63,028 nucleotides of DNA from CAYOPZ01 sp964406005. Its GTDB lineage: Bacteria > Bacteroidota > Bacteroidia > Bacteroidales > SM23-62. The position numbers and the translations under genes are program-made. The notes beneath the pieces were generated by a model that was not told the DNA's origin, searched no databases, and was given only the letters and a program-made list of their open reading frames with translations. Positions 53,001 to 60,709 of the stretch are shown piece after piece. The DNA lies in NCBI GenBank assembly GCA_964406005.1, contig CAYOPZ010000018.1:1-63028 (forward strand), given 5' to 3'. Position 1 is the first letter of the stretch, and each line of letters begins with the position of its first letter.

Positions 53001-54402
53001 AACCGAAGACGGGAAAAAGATGGACATTGTGATAGGACGTCTTGCCGAACTCAGGATCATAGACAAGAATACCAATATCCCCCTGACCACGCATCCGATT
53101 AATTACGGTTCGAAACTCTTCGTGAAAAACGGCGCCGGGATCAAACGGGGAGACCTGATCTCGGAATGGGACCCCTACAATGCGGTGATCATCTCGGAAA
53201 GCACAGGGAAAATTGTTTTTGAATCCGTTATCGAAGGGGTAACCTACAGGGAAGAATCCGATGAACAGACAGGGTACAGGGAGAAAGTGATTATTGAGAC
53301 CAGGGATAAGACGAAGAATCCCGGGATCAAGATCCTTTCAGACAAAAAGGACGTACTGAAATCGTACAACCTGCCCGTGGGCGCCCATATCATGGTAGGT
53401 GAGGGAGACAAGGTCAAGACGGGAGACATCCTCGTCAAGATCCCGCGTGCGGTAGGTAAATCGGGAGATATCACCGGAGGCCTGCCCAGGGTTACAGAGC
53501 TGTTTGAAGCCAGGAATCCTTCGAATCCTGCAGTTGTCTCGGAGATCGACGGGGAAGTCACCTTCGGCAAGATCAAACGCGGAAACCGCGAGATCATCAT
53601 CAAATCCAAAGCGGGAGAAGTGAAAAAATACCTGGTGCCCCTGTCAAAACAGATTCTCGTTCAGGAGAACGATTATGTCAAGGCAGGCACGCCCCTGTCC
53701 GACGGGGCCATTACACCGGCGGATATCCTGGCCATCAAAGGTCCCACCAAGGTCCAGGAGTACATCGTGAACGAGGTACAGGAAGTTTACCGAATGCAGG
53801 GTGTGAAGATCAATGACAAACACTTCGAGATCATCGTCAGGCAGATGATGCGCAAGGTTGATATCGAGGATCCCGGGGATACGAAATTCCTTGAAAAGCA
53901 GGTTGTTGACAAGTGGGAATTCATGGATGAGAACGATTGGATCTTCGGCAAGAAGGTGATCGTGGACCCGGGAGAATCGGAATCGCTTAAGTCGGGACAG
54001 ATCATAACGGCGCGCAAGCTGAGGGATGAGAATTCCGTGTTGAAAAGAAAGGACATGAAACAGATCGAAGCGCGGGATGCCGTCCCGGCCACGTCCAACC
54101 AGATACTCCAGGGAATTACAAAGGCCGCCCTGCAAACCCAGAGTTTCATATCCGCCGCATCTTTCCAGGAAACCACCAAGGTACTGAACGAAGCGGCCAT
54201 CTTCGGAAAAGTGGACGGACTCGAGGGACTGAAGGAAAATGTAATCGTGGGGCACCTGATCCCTGCAGGCACCGGGGTTCGGGACTACGAACGGCTGGTA
54301 GTCGGTTCCAGGGAGGAATACGATGCACTTGTTGCGTCCAGGGAAGCTGAAGGCGAGGATGCATCCCCGGTAATGGAGGAAGATCAGAAAATCATAGATT
54401 GA
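50086..54402 (+). CDS. rpoC: DNA-directed RNA polymerase subunit beta'
   Basis: A 1438-residue subunit. The zinc finger is YECHCGKYKRIRYKGIVCDR near residue 65. The catalytic magnesium loop is NADFDGDQMAVHLPL, the second zinc site includes CEAKKGICAKCYGRNL, and the trigger-loop region follows. The TGA overlaps the frame of the next small gene's leader, and the DUF3467 gene begins eight bases after it. Confidence 0.98.
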   Translation: MPLKRDPKVKIDFTKVSIGLASPEEILERSSGEVLKPETINYRTYKPERDGLFCERIFGPVKDYECHCGKYKRIRYKGIVCDRCGVEVTEKKVRRERMGHISLVVPVAHIWYFKSLPNKIGYLLGLPTKKLDSIIYYERYVVINPGIKKENGVQYLDFLTEEEYIEIIDSLPKENQFLEDNHPDKFIADMGADALHALLGRLDLDELSYSLRHKAGTETSQQRKNEALKRLQVVEAFRASKGVNKPEWMIVKVVPVIPPELRPLVPLDGGRFATSDLNDLYRRVIIRNNRLKRLIEIKAPEVILRNEKRMLQEAVDSLFDNSRKANAVKTEANRPLKSLSDSLKGKQGRFRQNLLGKRVDYSARSVIVVGPELKLHECGLPKDMAAELYKPFIIRKLIERGIVKTVKSAKKIVDRKDPVVWDILENVLKGHPVLLNRAPTLHRLGIQAFQPKLIEGKAIQLHPLVCTAFNADFDGDQMAVHLPLGNAAILEAQMLMLASHNILNPANGAPISVPSQDMVLGLYYITKARKGTPDHPMKGEGLVFYSPEEASIAYNESKVDLHAIVKVRIPKTGEEGKTELIETTVGRVVFNQFIPEGVGYINEILTKKSLRDIIGEVLKKTGTAATSRFLDDIKELGYVMAFKGGLSFNLDDVIVPKEKTDLVDEGYTQVDEVVSNYNMGFITNNERYNQIIDIWTHTNARLTQTLLKSLSSDNQGFNPVYMMLDSGARGSKEQIRQLSGMRGLMAKPQKSGATGSEIIENPILSNFKEGLSVLEYFISTHGARKGLADTALKTADAGYLTRRLVDVSQDVIVSEYDCGTLRGIVATAIRNNEEIVESLYERILGRTTVHDVYHPMTGKMIIAAGEEITEEIARLIDDSPLEHVETRSVLTCEAKKGICAKCYGRNLATGKMVQLGEAVGVIAAQSIGEPGTQLTLRTFHVGGTASNITSESNVISKYDGIVEIDELRSVEKTEDGKKMDIVIGRLAELRIIDKNTNIPLTTHPINYGSKLFVKNGAGIKRGDLISEWDPYNAVIISESTGKIVFESVIEGVTYREESDEQTGYREKVIIETRDKTKNPGIKILSDKKDVLKSYNLPVGAHIMVGEGDKVKTGDILVKIPRAVGKSGDITGGLPRVTELFEARNPSNPAVVSEIDGEVTFGKIKRGNREIIIKSKAGEVKKYLVPLSKQILVQENDYVKAGTPLSDGAITPADILAIKGPTKVQEYIVNEVQEVYRMQGVKINDKHFEIIVRQMMRKVDIEDPGDTKFLEKQVVDKWEFMDENDWIFGKKVIVDPGESESLKSGQIITARKLRDENSVLKRKDMKQIEARDAVPATSNQILQGITKAALQTQSFISAASFQETTKVLNEAAIFGKVDGLEGLKENVIVGHLIPAGTGVRDYERLVVGSREEYDALVASREAEGEDASPVMEEDQKIID

Positions 54403-54410
54403 TAACAGCC

Positions 54411-54737
54411 ATGGAAGAAAAGAAGGACCCGAAAAAGAATCAGATATCCATCGAACTGAAAGAGGACATTGCCCAGGGAGTATATTCCAACCTGGCCGTG
54501 ATCACACATTCAAGTTCCGAGTTTGTGATCGATTTCATCCGGGTTATGCCCGGAATACCGAAAGCGGATGTGAAAAGCAGGGTTATCCTGACACCCGAAC
54601 ATGCCAAGCGTCTGCAGCTCGCATTGCAGGATAATATAGCCAAATACGAGAGTGTGCACGGGGAGATCAAGAAGGTGGAAGGATCCGGCAACCCCCTGAT
54701 TCCCATGAATTTCGGCGGCCCGACCGCTCAGGCATAA
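54411..54737 (+). CDS. DUF3467 family small protein
   Basis: A 108-residue protein directly after rpoC. It starts with a charged segment (MEEKKDPKKNQISIELKED), then ASN-type strands GVYSNLAVITHSSSEFVIDF and SRVILTPEHAKRLQLALQDN, and ends in a glycine/proline tail. The family DUF3467 is widespread in Bacteroidota and often sits here, but its function is not known. It is the last gene before a strong terminator, so it is made with RNA polymerase. The ATG at 54411 is chosen over a TTG overlapping the rpoC stop. Confidence 0.85.
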   Translation: MEEKKDPKKNQISIELKEDIAQGVYSNLAVITHSSSEFVIDFIRVMPGIPKADVKSRVILTPEHAKRLQLALQDNIAKYESVHGEIKKVEGSGNPLIPMNFGGPTAQA

Positions 54738-54762
54738 TGTCCTGACAGACAGCCATAAAAAA

Positions 54763-54793
54763 GGGTTGCGGAACACTTCCGCAACCCTTTTTT
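54763..54793 (+). terminator. Intrinsic terminator of the rpoBC block
   Basis: GGGTTGCGGAA and TTCCGCAACCC form a perfect 11-pair stem around CAC, followed by six T. A-run before the stem makes it useful in both directions. It lies 26 bases after the DUF3467 stop. Confidence 0.93.
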
Positions 54794-54842
54794 GACTCAT
54801 TTTAGATAGGGCCGATATTATGGAGTATAAAGGGAAAACTTT

Positions 54843-54850
54843 TATATTTG
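54843..54850 (+). promoter_or_regulatory. -7 box of the etf operon
   Basis: TATATTTG, an exact consensus match, 26 bases before the etfB ATG. The -33 region shows no clear TTTG. Confidence 0.6.
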
Positions 54851-54875
54851 TCCCTTTAACAAAAAAACACACGGA

Positions 54876-55625
54876 ATGAAAATTCTCGTATGCATCAGCA
54901 ATGTTCCCGACACGACGACAAAGGTCCGCTTTGTAAGTAACGATACTGCTTTTGATACCGGCGGCGTGCAGTGGATCATCAATCCCTGGGATGAACTGGC
55001 CCTGACCAGGGCCGTGCAGCTCAAGGAGGACCCGGCTGTCCCGGTTGACAGGATTGTCGTCATCACCGTCGGTCCGGCCGGTTCGGAACCCACTCTCAGA
55101 AAAGCCCTGGCCATAGGTGCAGATGAAGCCATCAGGGTGGATGCGGAACCCGCCGATGCGTATTTTACCGCCTCACAGATTGCCGGAGCGGTAAAGGATG
55201 AAGGATTTGATATCGTACTCAACGGGATAGAGTCAAGCGATTATAACGGATCCGCAGTGGGCGGCATGCTGGCTGAGATCCTTGGCATACCTTCCGTATC
55301 GGCCATTTCGTCCCTGCGTGTTGAAGACGGGAATGTTCTGATCAGCCGCGAAATAGACGGCGGGAAGGAAGAACTCGGCATACCTGTCCCTTTTGTCGGG
55401 ATCGTGCAGAAAGGGATTGCCAAAGAGCCCAGGATTCCTGCCATGAGGGGAATAATGATGGCCCGGCAGAAACCACTGCGGGCAGTCCCTGCAGTGGATG
55501 TGAAACCCTTTACCGAAACCGTGAAATTCGAGTTGCCCGCTCCCAAGCAGCCCTGCAGGATGGTTGACGCGGATAACGTAGGGGAACTGGTCCGTTTGTT
55601 ACAAAACGAAGCAAAAGCCATCTGA
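54876..55625 (+). CDS. etfB: Electron transfer flavoprotein subunit beta
   Basis: A 249-residue ETF subunit that binds AMP or a second FAD and forms a dimer with EtfA. It opens KILVCISNVPDTTTKVRF and has ALAIGADEAIRVDAEPADAY, the LNGIESSDYNGSAVGGMLAE segment, and EIDGGKEELGIPVPFVGIV near the C-terminus. It accepts electrons from the acyl-CoA dehydrogenase at 58755. One base separates it from etfA. Confidence 0.95.
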   Translation: MKILVCISNVPDTTTKVRFVSNDTAFDTGGVQWIINPWDELALTRAVQLKEDPAVPVDRIVVITVGPAGSEPTLRKALAIGADEAIRVDAEPADAYFTASQIAGAVKDEGFDIVLNGIESSDYNGSAVGGMLAEILGIPSVSAISSLRVEDGNVLISREIDGGKEELGIPVPFVGIVQKGIAKEPRIPAMRGIMMARQKPLRAVPAVDVKPFTETVKFELPAPKQPCRMVDADNVGELVRLLQNEAKAI

Positions 55626-55626
55626 T

Positions 55627-56592
55627 ATGTCCGTACTGGTATATACCGAAAACTGGGATGGAAAATTCAAGAAGCGCTCTTTTGAGCTGGTTTCTTATGC
55701 CTCCCGCATTGCAGCAATGACAGGATCCGGGGTGACCGCAGTTTCCATCGGAAGCGCAGATGATGAAGAACTGAAGAAACTGGGCGATTACGGAGCCGGA
55801 AGCATCCTTTCGGTTCCTTACAGCGGTGGCCTGGATAACCAGCTTTATACGGAGATCATCACTTCCGCTGCAGAAAAGACCGGCGCGAAGCTGCTTGTTC
55901 TTTCCCATGACAATACGGGGAAAGCGCTGGCACCGAGATTGTCGGTCAGACTGAAAGCCGGGCTTGTTTCGGGCGTTACTGCATTGCCCGAATCGACCGG
56001 TCCCCTGGTTGTAAGAAGAAAGGTTTTCAGCGGAAAGGCATTTGCCCTTGCCAGGGTACTGACAGACACTGCGGTCCTTACACTTGCGCAGAATTCCTTT
56101 GAAGTAACCGGCACCGAAAACAATGCAGGCATCGAGGCTTTTGATCCGGGCATTGACCGGGGGATTGCGAAAACGGTCGTTAAGGATGTGCAGAAGCAAA
56201 CGGGGAAGATCCTGCTTACGGATGCCGAGATTGTCGTCTCCGGGGGCCGTGGCATGAAATCAGGGGACAACTGGCAGCCCCTGGAAGAACTGGCCGGGAT
56301 TCTTGAAGGGGCGCTTGCCTGTTCCAGACCCGTATCGGATGAGGGCTGGAGGCCTCATGAGGAGCATACCGGCCAGACAGGCAAGATCATTGCGCCCGAC
56401 CTCTATATGGCCTTCGGAATATCCGGGGCAATACAGCATCTTGCCGGGGTGAGCTCATCAAAATGCATTGTGGCGGTGAATACGGATAAGAATGCCCCGA
56501 TCTTTGAAGCCGCTGATTACGGGATCGTGGGCGATGCGTCAAAGGTTCTCCCCGAACTGATAAAGGAGATCAAGGCAATGAAATCCCAGTAA
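55627..56592 (+). CDS. etfA: Electron transfer flavoprotein subunit alpha
   Basis: A 321-residue ETF subunit with the canonical C-terminal FAD-binding domain: VVSGGRGMKSGDNWQPLEEL, then PVSDEGWRPHEEHTGQTGKI, and GISGAIQHLAGVSSSKCIVA. No extra ferredoxin-like domain is present, so this looks like a simple electron carrier and not a fused bifurcating form. Starts one base after etfB and precedes the membrane oxidoreductase. Confidence 0.95.
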   Translation: MSVLVYTENWDGKFKKRSFELVSYASRIAAMTGSGVTAVSIGSADDEELKKLGDYGAGSILSVPYSGGLDNQLYTEIITSAAEKTGAKLLVLSHDNTGKALAPRLSVRLKAGLVSGVTALPESTGPLVVRRKVFSGKAFALARVLTDTAVLTLAQNSFEVTGTENNAGIEAFDPGIDRGIAKTVVKDVQKQTGKILLTDAEIVVSGGRGMKSGDNWQPLEELAGILEGALACSRPVSDEGWRPHEEHTGQTGKIIAPDLYMAFGISGAIQHLAGVSSSKCIVAVNTDKNAPIFEAADYGIVGDASKVLPELIKEIKAMKSQ

Positions 56593-56607
56593 AAAAGGGC
56601 CGCCGGT

Positions 56608-58689
56608 ATGTTAAAACAGGCACTTTTCATTCTGACCCTGCTAATCACACTGCTTGTTTTCGGATACACCTGCCGGAGATTTATCGGGTTCTTCAGGCAC
56701 ACCAGGCCCGCCCACAGGATCGGAGATCCGGGGCGCCGTTTCAGGGTCATGCTGGGCGTTGCCTTCGGGCAGGCCAAGATCTTCAGACGTCCTGTAATAG
56801 GACTTGTTCACGCACTTGTTTTCTGGGGGTTCTGCGTGATCCTGATCGGAAGCATTGAAATGGTCCTGGACGGGATCACCGGGGCGGAAAAGATCTTCCA
56901 TCCCCTTGGCATCGTGTATGACATTATCATGGCCTCGGGTGATGTATTTGCACTGATCGTAGCCATTGCAACCGTTGTATTCCTTTTCCGCAGGCTCTTT
57001 ATGGACATCAAACGGTTTTCGGGGACTGAGATGAAGCCCGTCTCGCACATTGATGCGAACATCGCCCTTACCCTGATACTGCTCCTGATGATATCCCTCC
57101 TGGGCATGAACACTTTCTATGTCAGGTCGGGCCTCCAGACCGGCCATTCCATATACGGGTACTACCCGGTCAGCAATGTGCTTGCAGGCTGGCTGGGAAC
57201 CCCGGAAAACCTGAATGTGATTCTCCATGAAACGAGCTGGTGGGTCCATATTGTGCTGATCTTCATTTTTGCCAATTACCTTCCGTATTCCAAGCATTTT
57301 CATGTATTCATGTCCGTTCCCAATGTTTTTCTGAGCCGCCTGGAACCGCTCGGGAAGCTGGATTCAATGGAGAATGTGACCAGGGAAGTCCGGATCATGA
57401 TGGACCCGGAGAAAGCTTTTGCAGCACCCGCAGAGGGTGAAGAAGCCCCGGCTGCGGAACGCTTCGGTGTGCTCGATGTCGAGGATGTGAACTGGAAGAA
57501 TTACCTCGACTCACTGGCGTGTACGGAATGCGGCCGCTGTACAGCAGTCTGCCCCGCCAATATTACAGGGAAGCTTCTTTCGCCGCGCAAGATCATCATG
57601 GATGTCAGGGCAAGGATGAAGGAAAAGGGACCCGGCCTGGTAAAGCACGGCAAAGACTATTCAGACGGCAAATCACTTGTGCGGGGATATATATCGGAAG
57701 AAGAATTATGGGCCTGCACCCTCTGCAATGCCTGTGCGCAGGAGTGCCCGATCAATATCAACCATCCGTCGCTGATCGTCGACATGCGCCGTTACCTGGT
57801 CATGGAGGAGTCCGCAGGACCCGCCGAACTGAATGCCATATTCTCGAACATCGAAAACAACGGTGCCCCCTGGCAGTTTTCCCGGGAGGACAGGATGCTG
57901 TGGGCGGACCGGGAAATCCCGTTGATGGCCGACCTTGCGGCGCAGGGGGAAACTCCCGAATATTTGCTGTGGGTGGGAAGTGCAGGAGCATTTGACGACA
58001 GGTACAAGAACGTGTCAAGGGCTTTTGTGAAAATACTGGAACACCTGGGAACATCATATGCGGTGCTCGGCACCGAGGAATCGTCAAGCGGGGATGTGGC
58101 CAGAAGGGCGGGAAATGAAATGCTGTTCCAGATGCAGGCGCTTATGAACATAGAGTTGCTGGACGGCTACGGGATCAAAAAGATCCTGACCTGTGATCCC
58201 CATGCATTCAATACCTTTAAGAACGAGTACCCCGATCTCGGAGGGAATTATGAAGTGGTCCATCATACCCGGTTCCTTCGTGACCAGATCGCTTCCGGGA
58301 AACTGGCAATCCCTTCCGATGCCCTTTCCGGAACCACGATCACCTACCATGATCCCTGTTACCTGGGCAGGGCCAACAAGGAGTACGATGCACCGCGGCA
58401 GGTGCTTGAGGCCTTTGCTGCCGGGAAAAGGGAAATGCGCAGGTCACGGAGCTATGCTTTGTGCTGCGGGGCCGGCGGAGGGCAGATGTTCAAGGAAGCG
58501 GAAAAGGGAGATAAGGAAGTTTTCATCGAAAGGGTCGAGGAGGCACTGGAAACCGGTGCCCCGATCATTGCAACGGCATGTCCCTACTGCATGGTGATGA
58601 TGACAGACGGCCTGAAATACAAAAACAGGGAAGAAGAAATCAGGAATTATGATATAGCCGAACTGGTGGTAATGGCCGCGGGATTGTAA
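56608..58689 (+). CDS. Membrane (Fe-S) oxidoreductase, cytochrome-b / HdrD-like, likely ETF:quinone oxidoreductase
   Basis: A 693-residue protein. The N-terminal 235 residues hold about six hydrophobic helices with histidines placed as in NarI-like cytochrome b (IGLVHALVFWGFC, LHETSWWVHIVLIF). Two [4Fe-4S] motifs follow, CTECGRCTAVCP and CTLCNACAQECP, then two CCG domains, the second with DPCYLGR and CCGAGGGQMF. The same architecture is described for EMO-type ETF:menaquinone oxidoreductases in syntrophic fatty-acid oxidisers. It lies between etfA and an acyl-CoA dehydrogenase, so it most likely passes ETF electrons to the quinone pool. It is a different protein from the flavin-containing ETF-QO of mitochondria. 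Confidence 0.87.
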   Translation: MLKQALFILTLLITLLVFGYTCRRFIGFFRHTRPAHRIGDPGRRFRVMLGVAFGQAKIFRRPVIGLVHALVFWGFCVILIGSIEMVLDGITGAEKIFHPLGIVYDIIMASGDVFALIVAIATVVFLFRRLFMDIKRFSGTEMKPVSHIDANIALTLILLLMISLLGMNTFYVRSGLQTGHSIYGYYPVSNVLAGWLGTPENLNVILHETSWWVHIVLIFIFANYLPYSKHFHVFMSVPNVFLSRLEPLGKLDSMENVTREVRIMMDPEKAFAAPAEGEEAPAAERFGVLDVEDVNWKNYLDSLACTECGRCTAVCPANITGKLLSPRKIIMDVRARMKEKGPGLVKHGKDYSDGKSLVRGYISEEELWACTLCNACAQECPININHPSLIVDMRRYLVMEESAGPAELNAIFSNIENNGAPWQFSREDRMLWADREIPLMADLAAQGETPEYLLWVGSAGAFDDRYKNVSRAFVKILEHLGTSYAVLGTEESSSGDVARRAGNEMLFQMQALMNIELLDGYGIKKILTCDPHAFNTFKNEYPDLGGNYEVVHHTRFLRDQIASGKLAIPSDALSGTTITYHDPCYLGRANKEYDAPRQVLEAFAAGKREMRRSRSYALCCGAGGGQMFKEAEKGDKEVFIERVEEALETGAPIIATACPYCMVMMTDGLKYKNREEEIRNYDIAELVVMAAGL

Positions 58690-58754
58690 TATCGCGGGGG
58701 TGCATTACGGGCCGGGCAGGGCGATCTAAGCAGAAAATAACTAAACCGACAATC

Positions 58755-60545
58755 ATGGACAACAAGAAATTAATCACCGGGGGCGAGTTTATGGTGAAAG
58801 AAACGGATACCGGGGATGTCTTCATCCCGGAGGAATTTGATGAAGAACAAAAAATGATCGGGCAGACATGCCGGGATTTCCTCGATACCGAAGTTTTTCC
58901 CGTACTCGACCGGATCGACGCCCAGGAAGAGGGCCTGATGCGTGAACTCCTTCAGAAATCCGGGGAGCTTGGCCTGCTTGCCATATCCGTCCCGGAACAG
59001 TACAACGGATTCGGACAGTCATTTGTCACTTCCATGTATGCCAGCGAGATCCTGGGGGCCGGGTATTCCTATGCAGTTGCTTTTTCCTGTCACACGGGAA
59101 TCGGGATGCTTCCCATCCTGTATTACGGGAATGACGGGCAGAAGCAGAAATACGTCCCACGGCTGGCTTCGGGAGAGATCATCGGCGCCTATTGCCTGAC
59201 AGAGCCGGGTGCAGGGTCGGATGCAAATTCCGGCTCCACTAAAGCCGTATTGTCTGAAGACGGCAAACATTATCTGCTGAACGGCCAGAAAATGTGGATC
59301 ACGAATGCCGGCTATGCGGATGTGATGACGGTTTTTGCCAAGATTGACAATGACCGTGTGTTAAGCGCTTTCATCGTGGAGAGGGATTTTCCCGGAATTG
59401 TATTCAATCCCGAAGAGAAGAAAATGGGCATAAAGGGTTCCTCCACGAGACAGATCTTTTTCAACGATTGCAGGGTACCGGTCGAAAACCTGCTGGGGAA
59501 ACGGGGAGAAGGATACAGGATAGCCCTGAACATACTGCACATGGGGAGGATAAAACTCGGCGCAAATGTGATCGGATCGGCAAAGAAGGCCATAGACCAG
59601 ACCGTTGCCTATGCCAATGAAAGAAAGCAGTTCAACTGTCTGATATCCCAGTTCGGCGCCATCAAGTACAAGCTGGCCGAGCAGGTGATCCGTACATTTG
59701 CCACGGAATCCTCGGTTTACCGTGCAAGTCAGGCCCTTGACGATGCCATCGCCTATTATGTCGGCAAGGGTGAGGACAAGGGAAGGGATACCATGGAGGC
59801 ATTCAATCATTTTGCGATCGAAGCGGCCGCCATGAAAGTTTTTGGCTCGGAAAGCCTCGACTATGTAGTTGACGAAGCTGTACAGATACACGGGGGAATG
59901 GGGTTCTCTGCCGAGATGCCCGTCGACAGGGCATACCGTGATTCGAGGATAAACCGGATCTTCGAAGGCACCAACGAGATCAACCGCCTCCTGCTCGTGG
60001 ATGCCATACTGAAACGCGGGGCCAAAGGCGTGCTTCCCCTGATGGAAAAGGCGGAAAAGGTTCTCGAAGAGGTAAAAAACCTTAAGGAAACAAAGCCCGG
60101 TAAGGAGGATTATTTCGCGGAAAAAAGCAGGTATGTCAATAACTTCAAGAAGGTGGCCCTGATGCTGATGAAGGCGGCTTCCGAAAAGTTCAGCCGCACA
60201 CTGGTCATGGAACAGGAGATCCTGAACAACATATCCGACATCGTAATACAATTGTATGCTGCAGAATCCGTCATGCTGAGAGTCAAAAAGATGGAGCCCC
60301 TGAAAGGAGAGGAGGGGATAAAGGTATACAGGGATATTCTCGATGTTTTCGTATTCGATGCGGCCGCCAGGATCAACAAGTATGCGAAGGATGCCGTTTA
60401 TTCTTTTGCCTACGGCGATCAGAGGGAGCTTCTTGTCAAGGGGATCAGGCATTTTACCTGTACGGACGTGGTGCCTGTCAATGTCAAGGAAGCGCGGAGG
60501 AGGATTGCGAACCACCTGATCGACGAAAACAGGTACTGCTTTTAA
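58755..60545 (+). CDS. Acyl-CoA dehydrogenase
   Basis: A 596-residue flavoprotein, longer than the short-chain type by an extra C-terminal helical region of about 170 residues, as in VLCAD-like enzymes. The FAD/substrate segment is GAYCLTEPGAGSDANSGST, followed by WITNAGYADVMTVFA. The region INRIFEGTNEINRLLLVDAI holds the catalytic glutamate position of most acyl-CoA dehydrogenases. The chain length or branched substrate is unknown. It is the last gene of the etf operon. Its stop is three bases from a palindromic repeat. Confidence 0.95.
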   Translation: MDNKKLITGGEFMVKETDTGDVFIPEEFDEEQKMIGQTCRDFLDTEVFPVLDRIDAQEEGLMRELLQKSGELGLLAISVPEQYNGFGQSFVTSMYASEILGAGYSYAVAFSCHTGIGMLPILYYGNDGQKQKYVPRLASGEIIGAYCLTEPGAGSDANSGSTKAVLSEDGKHYLLNGQKMWITNAGYADVMTVFAKIDNDRVLSAFIVERDFPGIVFNPEEKKMGIKGSSTRQIFFNDCRVPVENLLGKRGEGYRIALNILHMGRIKLGANVIGSAKKAIDQTVAYANERKQFNCLISQFGAIKYKLAEQVIRTFATESSVYRASQALDDAIAYYVGKGEDKGRDTMEAFNHFAIEAAAMKVFGSESLDYVVDEAVQIHGGMGFSAEMPVDRAYRDSRINRIFEGTNEINRLLLVDAILKRGAKGVLPLMEKAEKVLEEVKNLKETKPGKEDYFAEKSRYVNNFKKVALMLMKAASEKFSRTLVMEQEILNNISDIVIQLYAAESVMLRVKKMEPLKGEEGIKVYRDILDVFVFDAAARINKYAKDAVYSFAYGDQRELLVKGIRHFTCTDVVPVNVKEARRRIANHLIDENRYCF

Positions 60546-60548
60546 GAT

Positions 60549-60709
60549 CAGATCCTGTGAAACCGCAGCCGGCAAATCCTTACTTTGAAGCGGATATAAA
60601 ACCGCAGCTGGAAATCAGAGATTTAAGGCTGCTCTTTATATCCGCTTCAAACCAGAACCGGTAATCTGGAAATCAGGGATTTAATGCTGCTCTTCCTGTT
60701 TTCGTCATT
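60549..60709. repeat. Composite palindromic repeat (copy 3) with a second element nested inside
   Basis: Bases 60549-60577 are identical to 982-1010 (left half of type-1 element). Inside follows a complete type-2 element with perfect 17-base arms TTTGAAGCGGATATAAA (60584-60600) and TTTATATCCGCTTCAAA (60635-60651). Its core is ACCGCAGCTGGAAATC...GATTTAAGGCTGCTC. Then comes a further right-half core ending AATGCTGCTCT and the arm TCCTGTTTTCGTCATT, whose partner lies 1.3 kb away at 62008. Confidence 0.8.
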
